Translations under genes and position numbers: made by a program
Part shown: piece by piece, positions 7,588 to 14,331 of the stretch
Layout: each line of letters begins with the position of its first letter
Position numbering within the stretch: position 1 is the first letter of the stretch
Source of the DNA: an uncultured Prevotella sp.
GTDB lineage: Bacteria > Bacteroidota > Bacteroidia > Bacteroidales > Bacteroidaceae
Assembly (NCBI GenBank): GCA_937901345.1
Contig: CALCHM010000121.1
Coordinates: forward strand, 1-17,260
Direction of reading: 5' to 3'
Length of the DNA: 17,260 nucleotides
Notes under the pieces: generated by a model
What the model saw: only the letters and a program-made list of their open reading frames with translations
The model's database searches: none
What the model was told of the DNA's origin: nothing

Positions 7588-7917
7588 TTACGCTTCTTGT
7601 TGCAGGACATTGACCGTGTGGGCAATCTCTTGCCACGCCGCATCAAGTTCCAACAAGAAGGCCTCACCCTCGGACGTGAGCGAATAATACTTTCGGGGCG
7701 GTCCCAGCGTCGATTCCTGCCACTCATACGAGAGCAGTCCGTCCTTCTTCAAGCGCGTGAGCAGGGGGTAAAGCGTGCCTTCCACCACAATCAAGTTTGC
7801 CGCCTTCAACTTCGCAATAATATCGTTCGTATATGCCGGACGCCCTTTTAGCAGGAGCAATACGCAAAATTCCAGCATGCCCTTACGCAACTGAGATTTG
7901 GCATTTTCAATGTTCAT
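7588..7917 (-). CDS. PadR-family transcriptional regulator
   Basis: A 109-aa winged-helix repressor of the compact PadR type (subfamily s2-like, a short C-terminal helix only). The wHTH is visible as LRKGMLEFCVLLLLKGRPAY...DIIAKLKAANLIVVEGTLYP and LLTRLKKDGLLSYEW...GPPRKYYSLTSEG. The segment GTLYPLLTRLKKDGLL is diagnostic of PadR. It probably represses its own transcript, which also carries the double-PspC membrane protein 59 bp downstream. The effector cannot be read from the sequence. The start is ATG 7917. Confidence 0.95.
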   Translation of the reverse strand: MNIENAKSQLRKGMLEFCVLLLLKGRPAYTNDIIAKLKAANLIVVEGTLYPLLTRLKKDGLLSYEWQESTLGPPRKYYSLTSEGEAFLLELDAAWQEIAHTVNVLQQEA

Positions 7918-7943
7918 AACTCATGTATTTTGTAATTACACGG

Positions 7944-7951
7944 CAAATATA
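7944..7951 (-). promoter_or_regulatory. Candidate -7 element of the padR-pspC promoter
   Basis: Minus-strand TATATTTG fits TAnnTTTG, 27 bp upstream of the PadR start codon. The -33 position would fall on the AGTAC repeats described separately. Confidence 0.5.
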
Positions 7952-7962
7952 AAACTAATTTT

Positions 7963-7984
7963 AGTACCTTGCAGTACATAGTAC
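7963..7984. promoter_or_regulatory. Triple AGTAC repeat, candidate PadR operator
   Basis: AGTAC occurs at 7963-7967, 7973-7977 and 7980-7984. Because GTAC is self-complementary, these also form GTAC-AT-AGTAC-type dyads. The cluster lies 12-33 bp upstream of the -7 box, across the expected -33 position of the padR-pspC promoter, where a dimeric PadR repressor could block polymerase. The role is inferred from position and symmetry. Confidence 0.4.
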
Positions 7985-8049
7985 CTTAAAATTTCAAAAT
8001 TGCACCTTATTTTTTACAACAAACAGGATTAGGAAATATTTTACCTCAA

Positions 8050-8148
8050 ATGTCAATACAAAAGTCAGTTTTAGCAGACCTTATTTCAGATGTTACAACC
8101 ACAATTTCTGAAACAATAAAAACTACAACCGTTATAGCAAAAAATTAA
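8050..8148 (+). CDS. Possible 32-aa small ORF, Thr-rich (doubtful)
   Basis: ATG 8050 to TAA 8148 encodes MSIQKSVLADLISDVTTTIS followed by ETIKTTTVIAKN. The peptide is amphipathic and Thr/Ile/Val-rich. An AGGATTAGGA stretch lies about 17-26 nt upstream, too far for an ordinary ribosome site. It would be the only plus-strand gene in the window. Its stop codon falls in the stem of the mtgA terminator. It may equally be chance in AT-rich intergenic DNA; I do not recognise a family. Confidence 0.2.
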   Translation: MSIQKSVLADLISDVTTTISETIKTTTVIAKN

Positions 8149-8180
8149 GTGCCGAATAATTTGAACTAATCGGTACTTAA
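8139..8180 (-). terminator. Terminator-like hairpin downstream of mtgA
   Basis: On the minus strand TTAAGTACCGA (8180-8170) pairs with TCGGCACTTAA (8155-8145) with one mismatch, followed by six T (8144-8139). A further copy of the arm, TCGACACTTA (8190-8199), and TTTGAA/TTCAAA words allow a competing fold. It is about 80 bp beyond the mtgA stop. Confidence 0.6.
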
Positions 8181-8262
8181 TTCAAATTAATCGACACTTA
8201 GTTTTAAGCACGAAACATATAAGTTTTTACATACAGGATGCGGATGCAAATTGTTCGCACAA

Positions 8263-8919
8263 TCACTTCCCCATCAACCGCATTTGTCGTAAAATCTGTT
8301 TGCGACGTTTAAGCATATAGGGCGAAGGATTTTTGGAACTAAATCTTTTGGGATTAGGTAGGGTGGCGGCAATGAGCGCGCAGTCGGAGCGACGCAGTTT
8401 ATCGGCAGAACAATTAAAATGCTCTTGCGCAACAGCCTCAGCACCATAGATTCCGCGCCCCATTTCGATGCTATTCAAATAGACCTCCATGATGCGTTCC
8501 TTCGACCAAAGGAGTTCAATGAGAACTGTATAATACGCCTCAAAACCCTTACGTAACCACGTGCTTGTGCCAAAGGTGAACACATTCTTTGCCGTTTGTT
8601 GCGTAATCGTGCTTGCCCCACGCTTGCGCTTGCCTTGCTTGCGTTCCTCCATTGCTTCTTCTATCGCCTTAAAGTCAAAACCATTGTGTTCATAAAAACG
8701 CTGATCTTCGGAGGCGATTACAGCATATTTCAGGTTCGGATCAATCTTTTCCATAGCAACCCAATCATGCGTGAGCGCTGGCCACTTGCCGTCAAAGATT
8801 TCGCCCATACAATAACGAAGCATCATTGGTGTGAATGGCACTGGAACAAATCGAAACAGGACTACACCTCCGATGGTCCAAATTAAAAATGCGATAACAA
8901 TTATGCGAAGGTATTTCAT
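8263..8919 (-). CDS. mtgA: Monofunctional biosynthetic peptidoglycan glycosyltransferase
   Basis: A 218-aa GT51 enzyme that polymerises lipid II into glycan strands without a transpeptidase domain. One N-terminal membrane anchor (about residues 4-22) is followed by the GT51 motifs: ASEDQRFYEHNGFDF (69-83, catalytic Glu71), RGASTITQQTAKNVF (100-114), KERIMEVYLNSIEMGRGIYG (140-159) and LIAATLPNPKRFSS. The frame extends upstream to a TTG at 8991, but those 24 codons run through the terminator hairpin of the preceding gene. ATG 8919 (MKYLRIIVIAF) gives a proper membrane anchor. Only 11 bp separate this ATG from that terminator, so how it is transcribed is unclear. Length and motifs are normal. 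Confidence 0.95.
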   Translation of the reverse strand: MKYLRIIVIAFLIWTIGGVVLFRFVPVPFTPMMLRYCMGEIFDGKWPALTHDWVAMEKIDPNLKYAVIASEDQRFYEHNGFDFKAIEEAMEERKQGKRKRGASTITQQTAKNVFTFGTSTWLRKGFEAYYTVLIELLWSKERIMEVYLNSIEMGRGIYGAEAVAQEHFNCSADKLRRSDCALIAATLPNPKRFSSKNPSPYMLKRRKQILRQMRLMGK

Positions 8920-8930
8920 AGATGAGTTGC

Positions 8931-8968
8931 TTAAAAAACAAAGGGCCACGTCATTGCTGACGCAGCCC
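8931..8968 (-). terminator. Intrinsic terminator between the foldase gene and mtgA
   Basis: The hairpin GGGC-CA-CGTCA-TTGC-TGACG-CA-GCCC (8943-8968) is followed on the minus strand by TTTGTTTTTTAA (8942-8931). It begins 58 bp after the foldase stop codon and ends 11 bp before the mtgA ATG, so it lies either at the end of one transcript or in the leader of the next. Confidence 0.85.
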
Positions 8969-9025
8969 AAAATTCTATTCTTGAGTAGCAAGTGACAACC
9001 ACCTGCTTTACTTCTAAGCGTTAGT

Positions 9026-11230
9026 TTAGAACTTGTAACGGTTATCTACAACTTCTGCATCAAGTCTCAAAGCGTTGATCAACATTTCCTGGGGTTGACC
9101 ATAGTACTGATAACGCAAGATGTTGCTCATAAAGTTCTGAGTTGCCTGCTGAAGTGCATTTGCTTCGTTGTAAGGAACAACAGAGGGAAGTTCTTCCAAT
9201 ACCTGAACGAAATAAACAGCGCCAGCACCCTTGATAGGACCTACGAATTCGCCAGCCTTAGCACTTGCGATAGCACCTGAGAGGGCAGGTTCAGCAATAC
9301 CTACGTAGTTTACACGCGCATTCGCAGCGAAACTTGCAGAAATTGTATCTACAACTACGTTTGCAACCTTTGCAACTTCTTCGAATGACTTGGGAGTACC
9401 AACAAGTTCGATTGCCTTTGCTGCCTTCTTATCCTGCATAGCAAGACGGTTGAGTTCGGGCTTCACATTCTTATTATCCCAAGCTACGTATTCGCCATCG
9501 TTGATACCAGCAACAGCCATTACAACGAGGTGTTCCTTATTTGAACCACATTCGTAAATACGAGAAATGCTACCTACTTCAGCTTCATCAAGCGCCCAAC
9601 GTACTGCTTCCTTCGCACCAGACATCTGTGCTTCGAGAGAGTTGTTAGGACCAGAAATGATCTGATCAGAAACCATATAACCAGCAGCGAGAGCATTGTT
9701 CTCAATTGCTTCGATTGTTGTATTTTCTGAGAGGAACTTATTCAACTTAGCGAGTTCTGCGTTGTAAGTTTCCTTAGAGAATTCATTCTTGCACTTTACA
9801 AGTGCCAAGTCATACTTTGTAATAACGTTCTTAGCGTCGAGAACTTCAATCACAAGACTGTAATTGTTATCCATCTTGAGCACAGCAACTTCACCCTTCT
9901 TCGTATTGTTGATAAGGTTAATCATGTTTGCTGTATTGACATCAAGTTTTGCATTCTCATAGTGTGCAGTAGTGATCCACATAGAGTCTGTGGGTTGCTG
10001 ATACTTCTTAGCGAGTTCTGCAAAGCTTGCACCGCCCTTAACGGCTGTTGCAATGCTGTCTGCGAGAACCTTACTTGCTTCGATATCTGCAGCAACTGCG
10101 AACACACGACGGTAAAGCACAGAGTCGGGAGACTCAACCTTTGCAACCAACTTGTAAGTATTCACTGTATTGTCAGCAACAGTGTAGAATGCGGGAGAAA
10201 CGTAACCTACAGAAGCTGTGTCGATACGGCTATAAATATCGCTCATACCCTTGAACGCATCCTTACGAACGGGAACACCGTTGTAAGCAACTGTTGACTT
10301 ACTTGCTGCAACTGTTGTAGCGACATCGTTACCTGCGCGGAGTGCGTCAGCAACTTCGTTTACTTCAACCATGAGCGCAACTTGGTCTTCTGTGCTTGCC
10401 TTCACTTCAACGTCAATCATCTTAACGTCGCGAGTTTGTGCATGAAGCATGTAGAAATCCTTCTTAGCGTCATAGATAGCCTTCATGTCGGCATCTGTAA
10501 CAGCGACAGTAGTGTCGTTGATTGCTGCATAGGGAAGCGAAGCAACAACTGTACGCTTTGGGTCGCTAGTCTTTGCGTCAAACTGTGCAGAAACGGGGTT
10601 TGCCACACAGCAATTGCTAATGAGTGAGTAGAACTTTTCTTCGAGAAGGTCCTTACGCAACTGCTTTTCAGTGAACTTCCATACAGTCTGAATCATGTTC
10701 ACCTGTTCGAGAAGCGCTTCGTTCTGAGTTTGCTGAGCCTGTGCGATGGTTGCATCCTTAGTCTTCAAGAATTCCTGAAGTGCAGTGTAGTCAAACTGTC
10801 CGTTTTGTGAACCAAATACTGCTGCCAACAACGCGAGACTGGGTGCGTCACCCTTAACGAGCGCGTTTTGCATGTCTGCAGTAGTTACTTGGATACCTGC
10901 TTCAGCGGCTTGCTTTGCAATAATTTGTGAACGCACAAAGTCTTGCCATACCATTTCGCGTACCTGAAGGAGTTCAGCGTCTGAGAGGTTTTCTGACTGC
11001 CCCTGCAATGCGCGCTGCATCTTCATTACTTGTGTCATTTCTTCCACAAGACTTTGATACTCATTGATGTCGATTGAAGTGCCATACACTTCACCTGCCT
11101 GCTGCTTGTTGAACGCTGCTGTAGTTTCGATAGCGTTGAAAAGGTCGCCGGCAATGAAACCGAACAAACCAAGACCGATTGCACCTACGATCAAGGCTCC
11201 GTGGTTTCTGATTGTTTGTAATGCTGCCAT
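9026..11230 (-). CDS. Membrane-anchored SurA/PpiD-like peptidylprolyl isomerase or chaperone
   Basis: A 734-aa protein with a short cytoplasmic N-terminus, one membrane helix (about residues 11-31, GALIVGAIGLGLFGFIAGDL) and a large periplasmic part. Residues about 36-200 form the SurA N-terminal-type chaperone domain (EVYGTSIDINEYQSLVEEMT, VREMVWQDFVRSQIIAKQAA). A parvulin-like region lies at about 370-466 (VFAVAADIEASKVLADSI, KGGASFAELAKKYQ), but the usual ASHIL start of an active parvulin is not evident, so catalysis is doubtful. The family is the Bacteroidetes counterpart of PpiD, a foldase for exported and outer-membrane proteins. N-terminus and length (about 700 aa) agree with that family. 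It appears to have its own promoter, and a strong terminator follows. Confidence 0.92.
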   Translation of the reverse strand: MAALQTIRNHGALIVGAIGLGLFGFIAGDLFNAIETTAAFNKQQAGEVYGTSIDINEYQSLVEEMTQVMKMQRALQGQSENLSDAELLQVREMVWQDFVRSQIIAKQAAEAGIQVTTADMQNALVKGDAPSLALLAAVFGSQNGQFDYTALQEFLKTKDATIAQAQQTQNEALLEQVNMIQTVWKFTEKQLRKDLLEEKFYSLISNCCVANPVSAQFDAKTSDPKRTVVASLPYAAINDTTVAVTDADMKAIYDAKKDFYMLHAQTRDVKMIDVEVKASTEDQVALMVEVNEVADALRAGNDVATTVAASKSTVAYNGVPVRKDAFKGMSDIYSRIDTASVGYVSPAFYTVADNTVNTYKLVAKVESPDSVLYRRVFAVAADIEASKVLADSIATAVKGGASFAELAKKYQQPTDSMWITTAHYENAKLDVNTANMINLINNTKKGEVAVLKMDNNYSLVIEVLDAKNVITKYDLALVKCKNEFSKETYNAELAKLNKFLSENTTIEAIENNALAAGYMVSDQIISGPNNSLEAQMSGAKEAVRWALDEAEVGSISRIYECGSNKEHLVVMAVAGINDGEYVAWDNKNVKPELNRLAMQDKKAAKAIELVGTPKSFEEVAKVANVVVDTISASFAANARVNYVGIAEPALSGAIASAKAGEFVGPIKGAGAVYFVQVLEELPSVVPYNEANALQQATQNFMSNILRYQYYGQPQEMLINALRLDAEVVDNRYKF

Positions 11231-11295
11231 TAGTTTATTTATTTATTGATTATTAATTTCACTAAGGAAAAGCGGGGGGTATCCACTTTGTCGCG

Positions 11296-11303
11296 CAAAA
11301 TTA
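11296..11303 (-). promoter_or_regulatory. Candidate -7 element for the SurA/PpiD-like gene
   Basis: Minus-strand TAATTTTG fits TAnnTTTG and lies 66 bp upstream of the start codon. No clear -33 element accompanies it. Confidence 0.4.
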
Positions 11304-11504
11304 AGAAAAATCTAAAGATTATCAGTTCTTTTCACTGAAAAAATGCAAGATTTCTTACATTTAACTGTTTATAATTATTGGTGTCCAGTAAAGTTTTGAG
11401 ATGTAACAGCCTAAACAAAAGGTCGCTGACCGTTGGTTAAGGGCGTAAGTCTCGACGGCAATAGTTTATAATGAAATAAATTGCTACTACAGTTAAATAA
11501 AAAA
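11304..11504. other. Gene-free stretch upstream of the foldase gene
   Basis: No gene-sized frame is present. GGTGTCCAGTAAAGTTTTGA at about 11381-11400 resembles the outer end of an insertion sequence, but no transposase or partner end is visible, so no element is claimed. GGTC-GCT-GACC at about 11422-11432 is a short dyad. Confidence 0.35.
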
Positions 11505-11728
11505 GGCAATAATACAGGAGTTGACCCAAGAACTTTAACAGACCCCCTCCGCAACTAAAGTTGCTCGTCCCCCTAACTTTGGGGGACAATTTAGTTAGTC
11601 TGCCTCGTTTGGGTTTCTAATTAGGAATAACAAGCGAATGGAAGTATATAAAATCCTCCCCAAAGTTAGGGGAGGTGCCCAAAGGGCGGAGGGGTCTGTA
11701 GTAGAGGGTAAACTTCTATATTATTGCC
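11505..11728. mobile_element. MITE-like element, copy 1 (224 bp, complete)
   Basis: The outer ends are inverted repeats: left GGCAATAATACAGGAGTT, right (reversed) GGCAATAATATAGAAGTT. Looser similarity continues for about 45 bp into CAGACCCC(C)TCCGC. The element is bordered by ATAAAAAA on both sides (11497-11504 and 11729-11736), a perfect 8-bp direct repeat that looks like a target-site duplication. Inside are four short hairpins: GCAACT-AA-AGTTGC (11551-11564), GTCCCCC-N7-GGGGGAC (11567-11587), CCTCCCC-N7-GGGGAGG (11655-11675) and GCCC-AAA-GGGC (11677-11687). The middle two are inverted relatives of each other. No coding capacity. A second copy starts at 17191 with 68 of 70 bases identical. 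The AT-rich border weakens the duplication argument somewhat. Confidence 0.8.
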
Positions 11729-11730
11729 AT

Positions 11731-11769
11731 AAAAAATACTGCCGATGCATGCACCGACAGTATTTTTTT
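11731..11769 (-). terminator. Intrinsic terminator of the BACON lipoprotein gene
   Basis: AAAAAATACTG and CAGTATTTTTT form an 11-bp stem around a near-palindromic CG-TGCATGCA-CG core. It is potentially bidirectional. On the minus strand it lies 23 bp after the stop codon and ends in a T-run that directly abuts the MITE-like element. Confidence 0.85.
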
Positions 11770-11792
11770 GGAATATACGAGTTGTTTTTTAT

Positions 11793-12914
11793 TTACTTAG
11801 CAACCTTTGTCAAAACGATACCACCACGATATACGTCATAGTAACCGCCAAACTCTCCATTCACTGTAACCAAAGTACACAAGCAATTAGCGATTGTAAT
11901 TGTTGACTTGTCTGCGCTCAATTCGAGATATACATGGTCATAATTTTGAGCTGCAGCGAGCGTGGGAGCATCCAAAGCACCTACTGAGAAGTCCATCAAA
12001 CCGTAGTTAGGATCGTTCAATACCACGTTGAGTGAAGATTGGAAAGGAATTGCAATCACGTTTTCTTCGCTGAAGTACTGTGCCTTAACAAAGTTCAAAC
12101 CAGCTTCTACTGTCAAACCATTTTGAGCGAAGTAAGGATCAAGGTTACAAACTGTCACCAAACTAGGATCTTCTTCGTCCCAAATAAGACCAATTGTTGC
12201 GTCATATTCGTCACCATAAGCTTCAGAAATCATCTTACCTGAATACTTCACCATCTTTGAAATATCCATGCCAGCCTTCTGAGCAACTGAAATGGTAACA
12301 GCCTGTCCGCAAGCATCGCCGCATGAAATTACGATTTCGCCAGCACGAGGACCTGCTTCTGTGTTTTCAGCAATCGCAAAAGTAACATTAGCTGTCTGAA
12401 CACCAACGTGAGTTGTTGCAGGATCTTCTACCATTGTGATCCATTCAGGGCAAGATACCTTGTAACCGTTAGCAGCAGTGAGTGATACTACCAATTCGCC
12501 ACCAGCAGCAGGTGCTTCAACGGCTGTCTTATCAACAGCGAGTTCAATACCGTCCTGAACTACTACCAAAGAGTCTTGAAGACCGTTAGCAGCAACGATG
12601 TAGATTGTACCTGTACGTTCCTGGCAAGAAGTTGCGGGAGCAACAGTGAAGCGGTAAGGAGCAGATGCGTTCACTCCGCGTGAAATAGTTGCATCTTCGT
12701 TGAAAGTGATCCATTCAGGAGTCTTCACTGTGAAGGGTTCGTTTGTGGGAGCTGTCAAGTTGAAACTTACTGCACCACCTGTAGCAGGAACTGCAACTTC
12801 TTCTTCTGTGATGCTCACAACGGGAGCGGGGAATGCTTCATCTTCTGCTGTACAAGAAGCGAAACCTACCGCAGTCAAGCAGAGCGCTGCGGCATAGAAA
12901 AACATTTTCTTCAT
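11793..12914 (-). CDS. BACON-domain lipoprotein
   Basis: A 373-aa protein with an SPase II signal peptide (lipobox GFASC, Cys21), so exported and membrane-anchored. Two BACON-type beta-sandwich domains follow: about residues 33-122 (VSITEEEVAVPATGGAVSFN, then TPEWITF) and about 126-212 (LAVDKTAVEAPAAGGELVVS, then CPEWITM), each ending in the typical VxVxQ strand (LVVVQDG, ISVAQKAG). BACON domains in Bacteroidetes are proposed to bind carbohydrate or mucin and often sit on surface glycan-related lipoproteins. Residues about 217-373 form a beta-rich domain I do not recognise (YSGKMISEAYGDEYDATIGL...YYDVYRGGIVLTKVAK). No SusC/D partner is adjacent. It has the best-formed promoter in the window and its own terminator, so it is monocistronic. 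Confidence 0.88.
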   Translation of the reverse strand: MKKMFFYAAALCLTAVGFASCTAEDEAFPAPVVSITEEEVAVPATGGAVSFNLTAPTNEPFTVKTPEWITFNEDATISRGVNASAPYRFTVAPATSCQERTGTIYIVAANGLQDSLVVVQDGIELAVDKTAVEAPAAGGELVVSLTAANGYKVSCPEWITMVEDPATTHVGVQTANVTFAIAENTEAGPRAGEIVISCGDACGQAVTISVAQKAGMDISKMVKYSGKMISEAYGDEYDATIGLIWDEEDPSLVTVCNLDPYFAQNGLTVEAGLNFVKAQYFSEENVIAIPFQSSLNVVLNDPNYGLMDFSVGALDAPTLAAAQNYDHVYLELSADKSTITIANCLCTLVTVNGEFGGYYDVYRGGIVLTKVAK

Positions 12915-12971
12915 GTCGTTTAGTTTTTATTTTGTTAAATTTTAAAAATCCTTAATTTTCTATACAGGTCG

Positions 12972-13002
12972 CAAAGGTATTATTTTTTTCGTGCTTAGCA
13001 AA
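12972..13002 (-). promoter_or_regulatory. Promoter of the BACON lipoprotein gene
   Basis: On the minus strand TTTG (13002-12999), a 19-bp spacer and TACCTTTG (12979-12972) match both boxes of the Bacteroidetes consensus with correct spacing. The leader would be about 50 nt. Confidence 0.8.
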
Positions 13003-13148
13003 TTCTTTTTGTAAAAAAATGATAAAATCTACCATATTGCTTGTAATCACACCCCTTTTAGCATACATTTTGTTGGAACAAGGGGCATTTTATGTACAAA
13101 AAGACATTTCCACACCGCTTTTTCCTACTCCTCACCCCTTAGTTTTGC

Positions 13149-13185
13149 GAAAAACGGAGGCGCCACACCTCATGCGCGACGCCTC
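13149..13185 (-). terminator. Intrinsic terminator of the helical unknown-protein gene
   Basis: On the minus strand GAGGCGTCGC (13185-13176) pairs with GTGGCGCCTC (13166-13157): ten pairs with two G-U wobbles, a 9-nt loop, then CGTTTTTCG. It lies about 63 bp after the stop codon at 13248. Confidence 0.8.
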
Positions 13186-13247
13186 TTATTATATTATATA
13201 ATGTGTAACTTCTGGCAGCATTCCTTGCGAATGGCCTGTGTCATGCA

Positions 13248-14075
13248 CTATTCACTCGGTTGTTCTTCCGAAGGAGTGGTGGGTTCGTCGGTAGGTGTCG
13301 ATTCTGGAGTCGATTCTGGTGTCGTGTCGGTTTTGTCGGTCTTGTCGGTTTTCTTTTGCTTCTTGCCTACCGATGCTGCTGCCTGCTTCGTCAACATGAT
13401 GATACCATTCAGGTTGTTGATAAAGGATATGAGTTCATCCGTAGGTTGCACGATGGCAAAGGCATTCACCGTCTTGACGATGTCGTTATAAACGGTATCC
13501 AGTTGCTTGCGGAGTTCTGCGGTATCGATATCCGTCTGATCCAAACGGTCGGTAGCCTCAACCTGCTTACCCTGAATTGCGATATCAAACTCTGTATTCT
13601 TAATAATCAACTGCTCCAACTCTTCCGTAAGGTGAAGGGTTGCCAAATGCGCCGCAGCCGCTTCGGTACTATACTTCGTAATGAGTCCGTTGATTTCACG
13701 CGTTTCAGAGCGGTAGTCACTGCGTTCCACATTTTGATAAGGTGCCGCCCATGCCAGCAACACGTTGGCAGCATCGGCCTTCTTCGTGATGGTAGAACGT
13801 GAGTGGTAATCGATGATACCCAAAAGGATGCGCAGCGCAGTGTCACGAACTCGGTCCAACTCAAGCAATACCTTCGTACTTACATAGGCTGTATCACGAT
13901 TAACAATACTATTTTCTAAACTCACCAAGCGGTCAAACTCTGCAGCAAGTGCCTCAATATGGAGCGTTTCTGCACCATGCGCATTGGCAAGTGACAACAC
14001 TTGGTTCATAAAATCATTATGCAACGCTACATTCAATTCTGTTAGCGGCATAAAATCCACTTGTTTTACATCCAT
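13248..14075 (-). CDS. Alpha-helical protein of unknown function with a Pro/Thr/Glu-rich tail
   Basis: A 275-aa protein without signal peptide or membrane segment. Residues 1-235 are predicted to be almost entirely helical (LTELNVALHNDFMNQVLSLA, EEINGLITKY-like and EELEQLIIKN segments). The tail from about 238 is low-complexity: a Lys-rich KKQKKTDKTDKTD stretch, then ESTPESTPTDEPTTPSEEQP. In length, opening and helical content it resembles Bacteroidales DUF6261-type proteins, but this is from memory and tentative. The frame runs upstream to 14216 through the 41-bp tandem array; ATG 14075 is preferred because the earlier codons only translate repeat DNA. Short direct repeats in the DNA (GTCGGTTTTGTCGGTCTTGT and GTCGATTCTGG) underlie the tail and suggest it changes length easily. 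Confidence 0.75.
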   Translation of the reverse strand: MDVKQVDFMPLTELNVALHNDFMNQVLSLANAHGAETLHIEALAAEFDRLVSLENSIVNRDTAYVSTKVLLELDRVRDTALRILLGIIDYHSRSTITKKADAANVLLAWAAPYQNVERSDYRSETREINGLITKYSTEAAAAHLATLHLTEELEQLIIKNTEFDIAIQGKQVEATDRLDQTDIDTAELRKQLDTVYNDIVKTVNAFAIVQPTDELISFINNLNGIIMLTKQAAASVGKKQKKTDKTDKTDTTPESTPESTPTDEPTTPSEEQPSE

Positions 14076-14110
14076 AATATTAAAATATTGAGGTGAACGT
14101 TCGAAATCTA

Positions 14111-14221
14111 CTCCCTTGCAACTTGCAAGAGCATTTCCGGAAGACCGATTTGTCTCTTGCAACCTGCAAGAGCATTTTCGGAAGACCGATTTGCCTCTTG
14201 CAACCTGCAAGAGCAATTTCG
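14111..14221. repeat. 41-bp tandem repeat array upstream of the helical unknown-protein gene
   Basis: About 2.7 copies of a 41-bp unit; the word TTGCAAC recurs at 14116, 14157 and 14198, exactly 41 bp apart. Each unit holds an 8-bp stem with a 3-nt loop, CTCTTGCA-ACC-TGCAAGAG, plus the core TCGGAAGACCGA (exact at 14178-14189), itself a TCGG/CCGA dyad. The array ends about 36 bp before the start codon at 14075, so it lies in the promoter or leader region. Confidence 0.88.
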
Positions 14222-14313
14222 AAACAAAAAATCAAAGAACGAACACGTGCGCCGCACTGCTACTCCGCTCCTTTCGACGGTAAAGCGGCTGGGTGAAACA
14301 AATTATAAGTAAA
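14222..14313. other. Short intergenic stretch between the 41-bp array and the small peptide gene
   Basis: No gene seen. On the minus strand ATAATTTG (about 14306-14299) is one base off the TAnnTTTG consensus and could be the promoter of the gene starting at 14075; no -33 box supports it. Confidence 0.3.
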
Positions 14314-14331
14314 CCAGCAAGAACACGCTGG
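14301..14331 (-). terminator. Weak hairpin right after the small peptide gene
   Basis: CCAGC-N8-GCTGG (14314-14331) begins directly after the peptide stop codon and is followed on the minus strand by TTTACTTATAATTTG. With a 5-bp stem it is only a weak terminator candidate. Confidence 0.4.

Noticed and set aside
8920..8991. Longer MtgA starting at TTG 8991
   Set aside because: The extra 24 codons cross a strong intrinsic terminator and precede a normal membrane-anchor start at ATG 8919.
11380..11440. Possible insertion-sequence end (GGTGTCCAGTAAAGTTTTGA)
   Set aside because: It only resembles such ends from memory; no transposase, no partner inverted repeat and no target duplication are visible.
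11638..11841. 67-codon plus-strand frame across the MITE-like element
   Set aside because: It runs through the inverted repeat, the terminator and into the BACON gene in antisense; it is a chance frame.
13019..13201. 60-codon plus-strand frame with a hydrophobic start
   Set aside because: It lies between a good minus-strand promoter and a minus-strand terminator, its end is made of terminator sequence, and it has no promoter or ribosome site of its own.
14076..14216. N-terminal extension of the helical unknown protein
   Set aside because: The extra 47 codons translate the 41-bp tandem array; the internal ATG at 14075 opens a coherent protein.
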